DNA from: Alphaproteobacteria bacterium
GTDB taxonomy: Bacteria; Pseudomonadota; Alphaproteobacteria; Rhodobacterales; Rhodobacteraceae
Direction: 5' to 3'
Length of the DNA: 64,000 nt
Assembly: GCA_030429495.1 (NCBI GenBank)
Contig: JAUIFH010000008.1
Coordinates: 168,261 to 232,260 of the forward strand
Shown here: one piece after another, positions 1 through 8,560 of the stretch
Position numbering within the stretch: position 1 is the stretch's first letter
Layout: the number at the start of each line of letters is the position of its first letter
Program-made: the position numbers and the translations under genes
The notes under the pieces: model-generated
Told to the model about the DNA's origin: nothing
Seen by the model: only the letters and a program-made list of their open reading frames with translations
Databases searched by the model: none

Positions 1-2
1 AT

Positions 3-1373
3 CTGCGCCCGACCGTGCAGGAAGCGGCCGATGCCTGGCTTGACGCCACGACGGCGGACGGGGGCGGGCAGGCGCGGCCGGTGATCTTCCTTTCGACAGC
101 CGGGGGCGGGCTGCGCGCGGCCTACTGGACGGCGACGGTTCTCGGTGCGTTGCAGGATCGCTGCCCCGGCGTCGAGACGCGCATCTTCTCGATCAGCGGC
201 GTGTCGGGCGGCAGCGTTGGCGCCGCGATCTATTCGACCGGGCTGCACAATGCGACAGGGCCGGACCCTGTCGCGCCGACCGGTGCCTGTGCCGGTGAAG
301 GTGCCGCGATGACCGATCTCACCCTTGACGTGCTGGACGAGGATTTCCTCGGCCCGACGGTCGCCGCGATGCTCTATCCCGATCTTGTCCAGCGTTTCGT
401 GCCGTTGGGTTTCCGTGACCGTGGCGCGGCGCTTACCGCATCCTGGAACGCGGCTTGGCACGATGCCTGTGCGGCTGCCGGTGATTGCGACCTGGCGAGG
501 GGGGATCTCGATTCGGCCTTCCTTCGCGTCGCGGGCACGGCAGCGCGTGGTGCGCCATGGCGGCCGATCCTGCTTCTTAACGGCACCCATCAGGAAACCG
601 GGAAGCGGCTGATCGCAAGCAATGTCGTGGTCGCGCCGGACGTGTTTCTTGACGCGTACGACCTTCACGCGCTGGTCGGGCACGACGTCTCGATGGGCAC
701 GGCTGCGCTCAACAGTGCGCGTTTTACCTATGTCAGCCCCGCCGGACGGCTCGAACGGACGGCGGACGGGCGCGGCATGGGCCATGTGCTCGATGGCGGC
801 TATTTCGAGAATTACGGCGCCGTGACCGGGGCGGAGATCGCTCGCGCCGCGATCGAGGCCTTCGAGGCCAGCGGCGTCGCCGTGCGGCCGATCCTGATCC
901 AGATTTCGAGCGATCCGGAACTGGAGGGTGGCGATCTGCCCGGTCCGGCGACTGATTTCGGCTCTGACGGGACCGGGGTGGAACCCGCCAAATGGGTGAA
1001 CGAGGTGCTTGGCCCGGTTCTCGGCATCCTCAATACTCGGACCGCGCGCGGCGTGCTCGCCAACAAGACGATCGCCGATGTGGTTGCCGATTTCGACACG
1101 TCCGCCCACCGGTTCCCGACGGTGGTCAAGCCAGTCTTCGTCCATTTCCGGATGTGCGGGGACGGGGAGGGGGGACGTCTGCCGCCCCTTGGCTGGGCGA
1201 TGTCGAAGATGTCGCGCGACCATATTCGGCACCTGATCGGGGCCGGCTGTGACGAGGCACGGAGCGACAATGCCGAAGCGCTGGCGAAGGTGATCTCGGC
1301 CTTGTCGGAACCGGTCCCCGTCAGCTGCGCCCCGGTCGAGGCGCTTGGGGTGACACATTGCCGGGCGAACTGA
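3..1373 (+). CDS. patatin-like phospholipase, 5' partial
   Basis: The frame is open to the left edge of the window, so the true start lies upstream; the GTG at 15 is probably internal. The protein carries the patatin signature: a glycine-rich oxyanion loop (GGGLRAAYW), the nucleophile elbow GVSGGS with its serine, and the dyad aspartate in LDGGYFENYG. Patatins are Ser-Asp acyl hydrolases that remove fatty acids from lipids. The domain fills most of the visible 457 residues, and the C-terminal part contains several cysteines (CGDGE, GAGCDEA, PVSCAP, THCRAN), which would fit an extracytoplasmic location, but the N-terminus that could show a signal peptide or membrane segments is outside the window. 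It converges on the gap gene on the opposite strand. Family assignment is firm; substrate is unknown. Confidence 0.85.
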   Translation: MRPTVQEAADAWLDATTADGGGQARPVIFLSTAGGGLRAAYWTATVLGALQDRCPGVETRIFSISGVSGGSVGAAIYSTGLHNATGPDPVAPTGACAGEGAAMTDLTLDVLDEDFLGPTVAAMLYPDLVQRFVPLGFRDRGAALTASWNAAWHDACAAAGDCDLARGDLDSAFLRVAGTAARGAPWRPILLLNGTHQETGKRLIASNVVVAPDVFLDAYDLHALVGHDVSMGTAALNSARFTYVSPAGRLERTADGRGMGHVLDGGYFENYGAVTGAEIARAAIEAFEASGVAVRPILIQISSDPELEGGDLPGPATDFGSDGTGVEPAKWVNEVLGPVLGILNTRTARGVLANKTIADVVADFDTSAHRFPTVVKPVFVHFRMCGDGEGGRLPPLGWAMSKMSRDHIRHLIGAGCDEARSDNAEALAKVISALSEPVPVSCAPVEALGVTHCRAN

Positions 1374-1474
1374 GACGCCCCAGGTTCAATTCAGCCGACT
1401 AGCGGATGAATTCGAACGGAAAAGCTTTGGATCCTGATCCTCGGTAAACCCCGAACGCTGTCACGCCGGTGTCC

Positions 1475-2476
1475 TCAGATGAGTTTCCCCATTTCGACGG
1501 CGGTATCTGCCATTCTGTTTGAGAAGCCCCATTCGTTGTCGTACCAGGTGAGGATACGGACCATTTTCCGGTCCATGACCTTTGTCTGGTCGATGTGGAA
1601 GATCGAGGAGCGCGGGTCGTGGTTGAAGTCGGCGGAGACGTTGGGGGCTTCGGTGAAGCCGAGGATGCCGTTGAGCGGGCCCTGCGCGGCGGCGCGGATG
1701 GCGGCGTTGATCTCCTCGGGGGTTGTGTCGCGGGCGGCCTCGAAGACGAGGTCGACGACCGAGACGTTGGGGGTGGGCACGCGGATGGCGACGCCGTCGA
1801 GCTTGCCGTTGAGTTCGGGCAGGACCAGGCCGACGGCCTTGGCCGCGCCGGTCGAGGTCGGGATCATCGAGAGCGCGGCGGCGCGGGCGCGGTAGAGGTC
1901 CTTGTGCATCGTGTCGAGCGTCGGCTGGTCGCCGGTATAGGAATGGATCGTGGTCATGAAGCCCTTCACGATGCCGACCGCCTGGTTCAGCACGTGGGCG
2001 ACGGGGCTGAGACAGTTGGTGGTGCAGGAGGCGTTCGAGACGACGAGGTCGTCGCTTGTCAGGGTCTTGTGGTTGACGCCGTAGACGATGGTCTTGTCGG
2101 CGCCCTTGGAGGGGGCGGAGACGAGGACGCGGGAGGCGCCGTTTTCGAGATGGATGGCGGCCTTGTCGCGGTCGGTGAAGATGCCGGTGCATTCCATGAC
2201 GACGTCGACATGGGCCCAGGGCAGTTCGGCGGGGTTGCGGATGGCGGTGACCTCGATCGGCCCGCGGCCGACATCGATGGTGGTCTCGGAGGTGGTGACT
2301 TCTGCGGGGAAGCGTCCGTGGACGCTGTCGAAGCGCAGCAGATGGGCGTTGGTCTCGACCGGTCCGAGATCGTTGATGGCGACGACCTCGATATCCCTGC
2401 GCCCCGATTCAACGATCGCACGCAACACGTTGCGCCCGATCCGACCAAAACCGTTGATGGCAACCTTGACCGGCAT
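1475..2476 (-). CDS. gap: type I glyceraldehyde-3-phosphate dehydrogenase, NAD-type
   Basis: This 333-residue protein oxidises glyceraldehyde 3-phosphate to 1,3-bisphosphoglycerate. The N-terminal Rossmann fold starts with INGFGRIGRN and the catalytic cysteine is in NASCTTNCLSP. At the end of the second Rossmann strand it reads INDLGP; the aspartate there is the classic NAD-selecting residue, in contrast to the INATGP of the paralogue upstream. The start was set at the ATG at 2476 because GGGAGG lies 7-8 nt before it; the ATG at 2482 sits too close to that sequence. It is the last gene of a minus-strand gap-orf47-gap cluster but has its own promoter-like sequence, with an operator-like palindrome over the -10. 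I infer the glycolytic isoenzyme. Confidence 0.95.
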   Translation of the reverse strand: MPVKVAINGFGRIGRNVLRAIVESGRRDIEVVAINDLGPVETNAHLLRFDSVHGRFPAEVTTSETTIDVGRGPIEVTAIRNPAELPWAHVDVVMECTGIFTDRDKAAIHLENGASRVLVSAPSKGADKTIVYGVNHKTLTSDDLVVSNASCTTNCLSPVAHVLNQAVGIVKGFMTTIHSYTGDQPTLDTMHKDLYRARAAALSMIPTSTGAAKAVGLVLPELNGKLDGVAIRVPTPNVSVVDLVFEAARDTTPEEINAAIRAAAQGPLNGILGFTEAPNVSADFNHDPRSSIFHIDQTKVMDRKMVRILTWYDNEWGFSNRMADTAVEMGKLI

Positions 2477-2518
2477 TCCCATTCCTCCCTGTGCGTGGAT
2501 CGGGCGTCTCCGTCCGCC

Positions 2519-2555
2519 CGTTACCGCTAACATCAAATTTCGTCGAAGCCGTCAA
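2519..2555 (-). promoter_or_regulatory. gap promoter with LacI-type operator over the -10
   Basis: On the minus strand TTGACG (2555-2550) is followed by 17 nt and TGTTAG (2532-2527), a plausible sigma70-type promoter. The imperfect palindrome TGTTAGCGGTAACG (2532-2519) covers the -10 and the expected transcription start, about 43 nt before the ATG. It matches the two sites upstream of the paralogous gap gene (TGTTAGCGAAAACA). The position suggests repression. The match to a LacI-family site such as that of CceR, the central carbon regulator described in Rhodobacter, is inference. Confidence 0.5.
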
Positions 2556-2571
2556 CCGAAGACTAGCGGCC

Positions 2572-2715
2572 TCAGCGCCAGAAGGCGAGGTATTCGACGA
2601 GATCGAGGAGTTTGCGGGCGAGAAAGAGCGGCGCGCCGAGCTGGAACCAGAAATGGTCGGCCACGAAGAAGGCCAAGATCAGCGCCGCGAGGGTGAAGGC
2701 GATCCGGTTCGTCAT
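2572..2715 (-). CDS. 47-aa predicted membrane protein between the two gap genes
   Basis: A short ORF begins with ATG at 2715 and encodes 47 residues, starting MTNRIAFTLAALILAFF. Residues 4-22 form one strongly hydrophobic helix, and the C-terminal half (LFLARKLLDLVEYLAFWR) looks amphipathic with positive charges, so a small single-pass inner-membrane protein is likely. It lies 28 nt downstream of one gap gene and upstream of the other on the same strand, so co-transcription with the first is plausible. A GGGGGG/CCCCCC hairpin sits just before the ATG and includes the only Shine-Dalgarno-like sequence. A longer in-frame version starting at 2928 overlaps gap and has arginine-rich shadow composition, so I rejected it. 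No function is known to me. Confidence 0.6.
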   Translation of the reverse strand: MTNRIAFTLAALILAFFVADHFWFQLGAPLFLARKLLDLVEYLAFWR

Positions 2716-2719
2716 GGGC

Positions 2720-2734
2720 GGGGGGAGGCCCCCC
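2720..2734 (-). promoter_or_regulatory. GC hairpin covering the orf47 ribosome-binding region
   Basis: On the minus strand six G, a CCT loop and six C form a compact hairpin that ends 4 nt before the ATG at 2715. The only purine-rich Shine-Dalgarno candidate for the 47-aa ORF is its 5' arm. It could limit translation of orf47 or stabilise the 3' end of the upstream gap message; there is no T tract, so it is not a typical terminator. Confidence 0.4.
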
Positions 2735-2743
2735 TGAAGCTCC

Positions 2744-3748
2744 TTATTGCAGGAGCCGCCCCATCGCACCGGCCACGTCGGCCATCCGGCAGGAGAAGCC
2801 CCATTCGTTGTCGTACCACGCCAGCACCCGAACCGTGCGCTTGCCAACGACCTTGGTCTGGTCCGGCGCGAAGATAGAGGAGAAGGGGGTGTGGTTGAAG
2901 TCGATCGAGACCTTGGGCTCCGGGTCATAGGAAAGAACCATGCCCATATAGCCTGCCGCAGCTTCCCTTACGATTTCGTTGACATCCGCCACGCTCACGT
3001 CCTTGCCCGCCTGGAAGGTCAGGTCGACGGCCGAGACGTTCGGCGTCGGAACGCGGATAGCGGTGCCGTCGAGCTTGCCCGACAGTTCCGGCAGCACTTC
3101 ACCCAGCGCCTTTGCGGCGCCGGTCGATGTCGGGATCATCGCCATCGCGGCGGCCCGTGCGCGGTAAAGGTCGCTGTGGCGACGGTCGAGCGTCGGCTGA
3201 TCGCCCGTATAGCTGTGGATCGTCGTCATGATGCCCGATTCGATGCCGATCGCGTCGTTCAGCACCTTGGCGAGCGGCGCGAGGCAGTTCGTCGTGCAGG
3301 AACCGTTCGAGACGACAAGATGATCGGCCTTCAGTTCCCGGTGGTTCACGCCATAGACAACCGTCTTGTCGGCGCGCTTGGCCGGGGCCGAGACCAGCAC
3401 CCGCTTGGCGCCCCTCGTCAGGTGAACGGCCGCCTTGTCGCGGTCGTTGAACTTGCCGGTGCATTCAAGGACGACGTCGACGCCGTCCCAGTCCAGCTCG
3501 TCCGGGTTGTAGGTCGACATCACCTCGATCGGGCCGCGGCCGAGGTCGATCGTGTTTCCCGAGACCTTCACCGGGCCGGCAAAGCGGCCGTGGACGGAGT
3601 CGTATTTCAGGAGATGGGCATTCGTTTCGATCGGGCCGGTCGCGTTGATCTTCACGACCTGGACGTCGTTGCGTGCGGCTTCGGCGATATGGGCCAGCGT
3701 GCAGCGGCCGATGCGCCCGAATCCGTTGATGCCGATCGTGACCGTCAT
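2744..3748 (-). CDS. gap: type I glyceraldehyde-3-phosphate dehydrogenase, NADP-type signature
   Basis: This 334-residue GAPDH has the Rossmann start INGFGRIGRC and the catalytic NGSCTTNCLAP. Where NAD enzymes have Asp after strand two, it reads INATGPIETNAHLL, an Asp-to-Ala change also found in NADP-preferring, gluconeogenic GapB of Bacillus. This suggests an anabolic role, while the paralogue downstream keeps the Asp. The start at 3748 is supported by AGGAG 8 nt upstream; the longer frame to 3844 would extend into the upstream regulatory sequence. Two direct operator-like repeats lie immediately upstream of its promoter. The enzyme family is certain; cofactor preference is inferred from one residue. 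Confidence 0.94.
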   Translation of the reverse strand: MTVTIGINGFGRIGRCTLAHIAEAARNDVQVVKINATGPIETNAHLLKYDSVHGRFAGPVKVSGNTIDLGRGPIEVMSTYNPDELDWDGVDVVLECTGKFNDRDKAAVHLTRGAKRVLVSAPAKRADKTVVYGVNHRELKADHLVVSNGSCTTNCLAPLAKVLNDAIGIESGIMTTIHSYTGDQPTLDRRHSDLYRARAAAMAMIPTSTGAAKALGEVLPELSGKLDGTAIRVPTPNVSAVDLTFQAGKDVSVADVNEIVREAAAGYMGMVLSYDPEPKVSIDFNHTPFSSIFAPDQTKVVGKRTVRVLAWYDNEWGFSCRMADVAGAMGRLLQ

Positions 3749-3811
3749 GTCGTTTTCTCCTGTCCGCCGGGCGCGGGCGCCAGACCCCGCCGCATGTTCC
3801 GCATAGCAAAG

Positions 3812-3877
3812 GATAGGCCGCCGGAAAACCCGGAGTTTCAACATGTTAGCGAAAACAGGGCGGTGTTAGCGAAAACA
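3812..3877 (-). promoter_or_regulatory. gap promoter with two LacI-type operator repeats upstream of -35
   Basis: Two identical copies of TGTTAGCGAAAACA (+ strand, 3844-3857 and 3864-3877) lie exactly 20 bp apart, about two helical turns. Each is a degenerate palindrome with TGTT and AACA ends. On the minus strand a TTGAAA (3841-3836), an 18-nt spacer and CCTATC (3817-3812) could be the promoter, which puts both operators just upstream of the -35, an activator position. The regulator is not shown in the window; a CceR-like LacI protein is my inference. Confidence 0.55.
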
Positions 3878-3986
3878 GGTTCGACAATGGTCAGGCCGCG
3901 ACGGAACTGTGCGCGAATCCGTCATGCGCTTGCCACGCCGCCGTGATCGTTTAGGTTGCGTCCGGCAAGATCGGTAAGGGGTGGTG

Positions 3987-4958
3987 ATGAGCGGACTACT
4001 TGCGCTTCTGGATGATGTGGCGGCGATCGCGAAGGTAGCCGCCGCGAGCGTTGACGACGTCGCGGGCATGGCTGCCAAGGCGGGGTCGAAGGCGGCCGGG
4101 GTCGTGATCGACGACGCTGCGGTGACGCCGAAATACGTCCACGGCTTCGAGGCCAAGCGCGAACTTCCGATCATCTGGAAAATCACCAAGGGATCGCTCT
4201 TCAACAAGCTCGTGATCCTCCTCCCGGCGGCGATGCTGATGAACGCGTTCGCACCGTGGCTCGTCACGCCGCTTCTGATGTTGGGCGGCGCCTATCTCTG
4301 TTTCGAAGGCGCCGAAAAGATCTTCCACAAACTCTTTCCCCACGGTGATGCCGAGGTTCAGGCGGACATGGAGGTGGGCGATCCGGTGCATCTCGAGGAG
4401 AAGCGCGTGAAGGGCGCGATCAAGACCGATTTCATCCTGTCGGCCGAGATCATGACCATCTCGCTTGCCGCGATACCCGACAGCGCGCTCTGGATGGAGG
4501 CGCTGACGCTCGCGGTGGTCGCGGTCGGGATCACGATCGCCGTCTACGGCACGGTCGCGCTGATCGTGAAGATGGACGACATCGGACTTTTCATGGCGGC
4601 GACTGCGCGCACCGGGCTTGGCCGCGGCATCGGGACCGGGCTGGTGAAGGGGATGCCGAAGCTCATGGCGCTGTTGTCGACGGTCGGAACGGCAGCGATG
4701 CTCTGGGTTGGCGGCTCGATCATCATTCATGGCCTCGACGTGCTTGGCTGGCCGGTCCTCTATGACTGGATTCACCACGTGGCTGAGGGTGCGGTGCACG
4801 GGATTTCCGGTCCCGCGATCGGATTCCTGGAATGGCTGATCATTGCCGGGCTGGACGGGATTTTCGGCCTCGCGCTCGGCATGGTGCTGATCCCGTTGGT
4901 GACACGGGTGATCGGGCCTGTCATCGGCGCGTTGACGGGCAAGCGAGACGCCCACTGA
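3987..4958 (+). CDS. yedI: DUF808 (YedI-like) inner-membrane protein
   Basis: The protein is about 323 residues and matches the DUF808/YedI family of inner-membrane proteins of unknown function. Family-typical stretches are the N-terminal LLALLDDVAAIAK, the segment KRELPIIWKITKGS and FEGAEKIFHKLFP. At least five hydrophobic segments follow, near residues 75-110, 150-190, 225-250, 265-290 and 295-315. ATG at 3987 is chosen because AAGGGG lies 6-10 nt upstream; the GTG codons at 3981 and 3984 are less likely. It is transcribed divergently from the gap cluster, sharing the intergenic region with the two operator-like repeats, and is followed by a hairpin before the converging tkt gene. Confidence 0.85.
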   Translation: MSGLLALLDDVAAIAKVAAASVDDVAGMAAKAGSKAAGVVIDDAAVTPKYVHGFEAKRELPIIWKITKGSLFNKLVILLPAAMLMNAFAPWLVTPLLMLGGAYLCFEGAEKIFHKLFPHGDAEVQADMEVGDPVHLEEKRVKGAIKTDFILSAEIMTISLAAIPDSALWMEALTLAVVAVGITIAVYGTVALIVKMDDIGLFMAATARTGLGRGIGTGLVKGMPKLMALLSTVGTAAMLWVGGSIIIHGLDVLGWPVLYDWIHHVAEGAVHGISGPAIGFLEWLIIAGLDGIFGLALGMVLIPLVTRVIGPVIGALTGKRDAH

Positions 4959-4966
4959 ACGCGAGA

Positions 4967-4988
4967 AAGGGGACCGCGCGGCCCCCTT
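4967..4988. terminator. hairpin between converging yedI and tkt
   Basis: AAGGGG (4967-4972) pairs with CCCCTT (4983-4988) around the self-complementary CCGCGCGG, interrupted by one A/C mismatch. It lies between two converging genes and could act for both, although no long T tract follows. Confidence 0.5.
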
Positions 4989-5017
4989 CCATGATCTTCC
5001 AGTGCTGAAGTGATTTC

Positions 5018-7060
5018 TCAGAGCAGCGATTTGACCCGCTCTGCCACAGCCTCGGCGGTGATGCCGAACTCCTTATAGAGCCTGTCGGCGGGGGCGGATG
5101 CGCCGAAGCTTTCCATGCCGACGAAGGCGGCCTTGGCCTCGCGTCCGCGGTTGCCGAGAAGGAACTGGTCCCAGGGTTGGCGTACCGCGGCCTCGATCGC
5201 GACGCGGACGGGGCCGGCCGGAAGTACCTTCTTGCGGTAGTCCTCGGGCTGTGCCGCGAACAGTTCCATGCAGGGCATGGAGACGACGCGCGTCCCGATC
5301 CCATCCGCCTGAAGCAGGTCGCGCGCCTTGAGTGCGATCTCGACTTCCGAGCCGCTGGCCATCAGGACCGCGCCCCGCTTGCCCTCGGCTTCGCGCAGCA
5401 CATAGCCGCCAAGGGCGGTCAGGTTCCGGCCCGTATGCTTGGTCCGAACCGTCGGCAGGTTCTGTCGCGACAGCGCGAGGACCGAAGGCGTCTTTTCCGC
5501 GGTCAGCGCCAGCTCCCAGGCCTCCGCCGTCTCGATCAGGTCGGCGGGGCGGAAGGTCCAAGTGTTCGGTGTCGCGCGGCAGATGGCAAGGTGTTCGACC
5601 GGCTGGTGTGTCGGGCCATCTTCGCCAAGGCCGATCGAGTCATGCGTCATGACATAGACCGTGGGCACGCCCATCAGCGCCGACAGGCGCATCGCGCCGC
5701 GCGCGTAATCGGTGAAGCACAGGAACGTGCCGCCATAGGGTCGGACGCCGCCATGCAGCACCATCCCGTTCATGGCCGCGGCCATACCGTGTTCGCGGAT
5801 GCCGTAGTGGACATAGCGACCCTTGCGGTTCTCGGGGTCGAAGACGCCGAGATCGCCGGTCCGCGTGTTGTTCGAGCCGGTCAGGTCGGCCGAACCGCCG
5901 ATCGTTTCCGGCATGACCGGGTTCACGACTTCAAGAACCATTTCAGAGGCCTTGCGCGTCGCGACCTTCGGCTGGGCGTCGGAGTTCTGGCGCTTCAGTG
6001 CGCGGATGACGGAGGCCAGCCGCTTCGGCGTGCCTCCAGTCATCTGACGCGTGAATTCCTCGCGCCGGGCGTCCGACAGCCCCGCAAGACGGCTTTCCCA
6101 TTCCGACCGCGCCTCGCCGCCGCGCGCGCCGATCTGCGCCCAGGCGTCCCGGATGTCGGCCGGGATGTCGAATGCCGCGTGTTTCCAGCCATAGATCGCC
6201 TTCGTCGCCTCGATCTCGTCCGAGCCGAGGGGCGACCCATGGGCGCCGGCCGTGTCCTGCTTCTTCGGGCTGCCGAAGCCGATATGGGTCTTGCAATCCA
6301 CCAGCACCGGGCGGTCGGACCGCTTCGCCTTGGTCAGCGCGCGGTCGATGTCGGCCGGATCGTGGCCGTCGCAGGACAGGACCGTCCATCCGGCAGCCGC
6401 GAAGCGCGCGCGCTGGTCGGTCACGTCCGAAAGGCTGATCTTGCCGTCGATCGAGATGTCGTTGTTGTCCCAAAGCACGATAAGCCGGTTGAGCTTCTGC
6501 ATCCCTGCCAGGCCGATCGCCTCGTGGCTGATGCCCTCCATCAGGCAGCCGTCGCCGGCGATGACATAGGTGTAGTGATCGACGATCCGTTTGCCGAACC
6601 GCGCGCGCAGCGACTCCTCGGCCATGGCGAACCCGACGGCGTTCGAGATGCCCTGACCCAGCGGGCCGGTCGTCGTCTCCACCCCCCGGACATGGCCGTA
6701 TTCGGGATGGCCGGCCGTGATCGCGCCCCATTGGCGGAAGTTGCGGATCTGGTCGAGCGTCATGTCCGCATAGCCGGTCAGATGCAGCAGCGCATAGATC
6801 AGCATGGAGCCGTGTCCGGCCGAGAGGATGAAGCGGTCGCGGTCCGCCCAATCCGGTGCGGAGGCGTCGAACTTGAGGTGCTTTTCGAAAAGGACGGTGG
6901 CGACGTCGGCCATCCCCATCGGCATCCCGGGATGGCCGGAATTCGCGGCCTGGACGGCATCCATCGCGAGCGCCCGCAGGGCGCAGGCTTTCATCCAGTG
7001 GTCGGCGTGCTGTTCGCGGAGCGTGGCAATATCCAAGTGGCTCATCCTTCTGTCGGGCAT
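5018..7060 (-). CDS. tkt: transketolase
   Basis: A full-length 680-residue, thiamine-diphosphate-dependent transketolase moves two-carbon ketol units in the pentose phosphate pathway. Visible signatures are the N-terminal [17 protein letters not shown], the ThDP motif GDGCLMEG followed by [20 protein letters not shown], and the pyrimidine-domain [14 protein letters not shown]. The start is ambiguous: ATG at 7060 has no clear Shine-Dalgarno sequence, and the ATG at 7045 has AGAAGG directly abutting it; I kept the longer form. It converges with yedI and is divergent from zauP. Neighbouring gap genes place it in a central-carbon cluster. I found no copy of the gap operator motif in its upstream region. 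Confidence 0.95.
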   Translation of the reverse strand: MPDRRMSHLDIATLREQHADHWMKACALRALAMDAVQAANSGHPGMPMGMADVATVLFEKHLKFDASAPDWADRDRFILSAGHGSMLIYALLHLTGYADMTLDQIRNFRQWGAITAGHPEYGHVRGVETTTGPLGQGISNAVGFAMAEESLRARFGKRIVDHYTYVIAGDGCLMEGISHEAIGLAGMQKLNRLIVLWDNNDISIDGKISLSDVTDQRARFAAAGWTVLSCDGHDPADIDRALTKAKRSDRPVLVDCKTHIGFGSPKKQDTAGAHGSPLGSDEIEATKAIYGWKHAAFDIPADIRDAWAQIGARGGEARSEWESRLAGLSDARREEFTRQMTGGTPKRLASVIRALKRQNSDAQPKVATRKASEMVLEVVNPVMPETIGGSADLTGSNNTRTGDLGVFDPENRKGRYVHYGIREHGMAAAMNGMVLHGGVRPYGGTFLCFTDYARGAMRLSALMGVPTVYVMTHDSIGLGEDGPTHQPVEHLAICRATPNTWTFRPADLIETAEAWELALTAEKTPSVLALSRQNLPTVRTKHTGRNLTALGGYVLREAEGKRGAVLMASGSEVEIALKARDLLQADGIGTRVVSMPCMELFAAQPEDYRKKVLPAGPVRVAIEAAVRQPWDQFLLGNRGREAKAAFVGMESFGASAPADRLYKEFGITAEAVAERVKSLL

Positions 7061-7266
7061 GGCAGGCGCGCGGGTTTGATAGCAGGCTCTAGGGCAAGAT
7101 CAAGCGCACCGGCGGCAAATGATGCGAATGGGGGAGAAATCGGCAGCACCTTTGGTCTAAGATTAGTCTCCATCAGGCTTCGGTCGATTCGCTTGGGTGG
7201 CGGATCGGCAGTTTCTGTTTCCGAGGCCTGTCTGACTATGGGTGTAAGGGTAGGGGGCATACGATC

Positions 7267-7740
7267 ATGAACGACATGACAGATCTGGCGCGGAGGCTTT
7301 CCGCAGCCCTTGAACGGATCAGCATTGGCGTGGACGAGGCGGGCGATGCCGCCCCGCGCGGCGATGAAGGCGAGGTCGCGCTTCGCGAGGCGCTGGATGC
7401 CGAACGGACGACCAATGCACAGTTGACCGAGCGCGTGCGCGCGATCAAGGAAAAGCAGGAAACGATGGTGAGCGCGCTTGAGACGAAGGTTGCGCGGCTG
7501 ACGGAGCAGTTGAATACCGCGGGTGCGGAACTTCAACGCCAGAAACGCCTGAACGGCGAGCTTGCCGATGCGAACCGGGCGCTGAGCGACGCCGCGAAAG
7601 CGGGCGTATCGGAGCCGCATCTTATCAACCGCTCCATGATGACGGAGCTTGAGGCGCTGCGCGCCGCGCGGGCCGCCGAGATGGCGGAGATGGAAGAGAT
7701 CCTGTCGGAACTCAAGCCGCTGATCGGCGAGGTGGCCTGA
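7267..7740 (+). CDS. coiled-coil protein upstream of ZapA (ZauP-like)
   Basis: This 157-residue protein is almost entirely helical, with heptad-rich coiled coil over roughly residues 35-100 (ALREALDAERTTNAQL onward) and a C-terminal helix MAEMEEILSELKPLIGEVA. It overlaps zapA by one nucleotide in TGATG. In Caulobacter a coiled-coil ZapA-upstream protein, ZauP, works with ZapA to focus the FtsZ ring; position, size and coiled-coil nature all fit, although I cannot confirm sequence homology. AGGGGG at 7252-7257 supports the ATG at 7267. It is divergent from tkt, so its promoter must lie in the 7061-7250 region. Confidence 0.7.
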   Translation: MNDMTDLARRLSAALERISIGVDEAGDAAPRGDEGEVALREALDAERTTNAQLTERVRAIKEKQETMVSALETKVARLTEQLNTAGAELQRQKRLNGELADANRALSDAAKAGVSEPHLINRSMMTELEALRAARAAEMAEMEEILSELKPLIGEVA

Positions 7741-8123
7741 TGCCGGAAATGAAGATCACGATCGGCGGACGCGATTTCGAGGTTGCTTGCCAGGAGGGCG
7801 AAGAACAGTTCCTGCGTGCCGCGTCGCGGATGCTCGACAACGAGGCGACAGCGTTGATCGGCCAGATCGGCCGGATGCCGGAGGCGCGGATGCTGCTGAT
7901 GGCGGGGCTGATGCTGGCCGACAAGGCCGCCGGCCTTGAGGATCAGCTCCGCTCGCTCGAGGAGCGCGCGGTGGTGGCAGAGCGCGTCGCGGCGGATGCC
8001 CGCGCCAATCCGGCCAAGGTCGAGGTGCCGGTGATCCCCGATATCGTCATCGACAGCTTCGCCGAGATCGCCGCGCAGGCCGAGGCGCTGGCCGACCGGA
8101 TCGAGGAGCGCAAGGCGGGCTGA
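7740..8123 (+). CDS. zapA: cell division protein ZapA
   Basis: The 127-residue protein has the ZapA fold order: an N-terminal beta hairpin (MKITIGGRDFEVACQEGEEQFLRAASRMLD) followed by a long helix that forms the tetrameric coiled coil (ARMLLMAGLMLADKAAGLEDQL). ZapA binds FtsZ and cross-links protofilaments at the division site. The start codon overlaps the stop of the upstream coiled-coil gene (TGATG), so the two are translationally coupled. A strong hairpin terminator follows 24 nt downstream. Confidence 0.9.
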   Translation: MPEMKITIGGRDFEVACQEGEEQFLRAASRMLDNEATALIGQIGRMPEARMLLMAGLMLADKAAGLEDQLRSLEERAVVAERVAADARANPAKVEVPVIPDIVIDSFAEIAAQAEALADRIEERKAG

Positions 8124-8146
8124 CGAAGCGTTGCCCGCGCGAACGC

Positions 8147-8173
8147 AAAGGGCGCCCGTTGGGCGCCCTTTTT
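8147..8173. terminator. intrinsic terminator after zapA
   Basis: AAAGGGCGCCC (8147-8157), a GTT loop and GGGCGCCCTTT (8161-8171) form a perfect 11-bp stem that runs into a T tract. The A run on the other side makes it usable in both directions, fitting its place between converging zapA and grxD. Confidence 0.9.
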
Positions 8174-8197
8174 CGTCCGGCCGTGAGTGTCGTCCGA

Positions 8198-8560
8198 TCA
8201 GGAATTCGCGGCGCGGATTTGGTCGGCGGCGTCCTTATTGTAGGCCACGCCCTTGTCCTCGAATAGCTGGTCCAGTTCGCCCGACAGCGTCATCTCGGTG
8301 ATGATGTCGCAGCCGCCGACGAACTCGCCCTTCACATAAAGCTGCGGGATGGTCGGCCAGTCGGAGTAATCCTTGATCCCCTGACGGATCTCGGCGTCCT
8401 CCAGCACGTTCACATCGGCATAGTCGACGCCCATGAAGTTCAGGACGCCGGCGACTCGGGACGAGAACCCGCATTGCGGCATGGTCTTGGTGCCCTTCAT
8501 GTAAAGGACGACATCGTTCTTGGTGACGGTTTCGCTAATGCGGGTCTTTGCGTCGGTCAT
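8198..8560 (-). CDS. grxD: Grx4-type monothiol glutaredoxin
   Basis: The 120-residue protein is a CGFS monothiol glutaredoxin: the active site is in [15 protein letters not shown], followed by the glutathione-binding [19 protein letters not shown]. Such proteins carry [2Fe-2S] clusters and pass them to acceptors, commonly together with BolA partners. Its start codon overlaps the stop of a 59-aa ORF (ATGA), which in turn overlaps bolA, so bolA-orf59-grxD form one coupled unit. This context supports an iron-sulfur trafficking or iron-sensing role. Confidence 0.95.
   Translation of the reverse strand: MTDAKTRISETVTKNDVVLYMKGTKTMPQCGFSSRVAGVLNFMGVDYADVNVLEDAEIRQGIKDYSDWPTIPQLYVKGEFVGGCDIITEMTLSGELDQLFEDKGVAYNKDAADQIRAANS

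Noticed and set aside
5177..7270. A 697-codon plus-strand frame opposite tkt
   Set aside because: Antisense shadow of transketolase, with shadow-like composition and no ribosome-binding site. Long antisense frames opposite purL, hsdR, hsdM and gap were rejected for the same reason.
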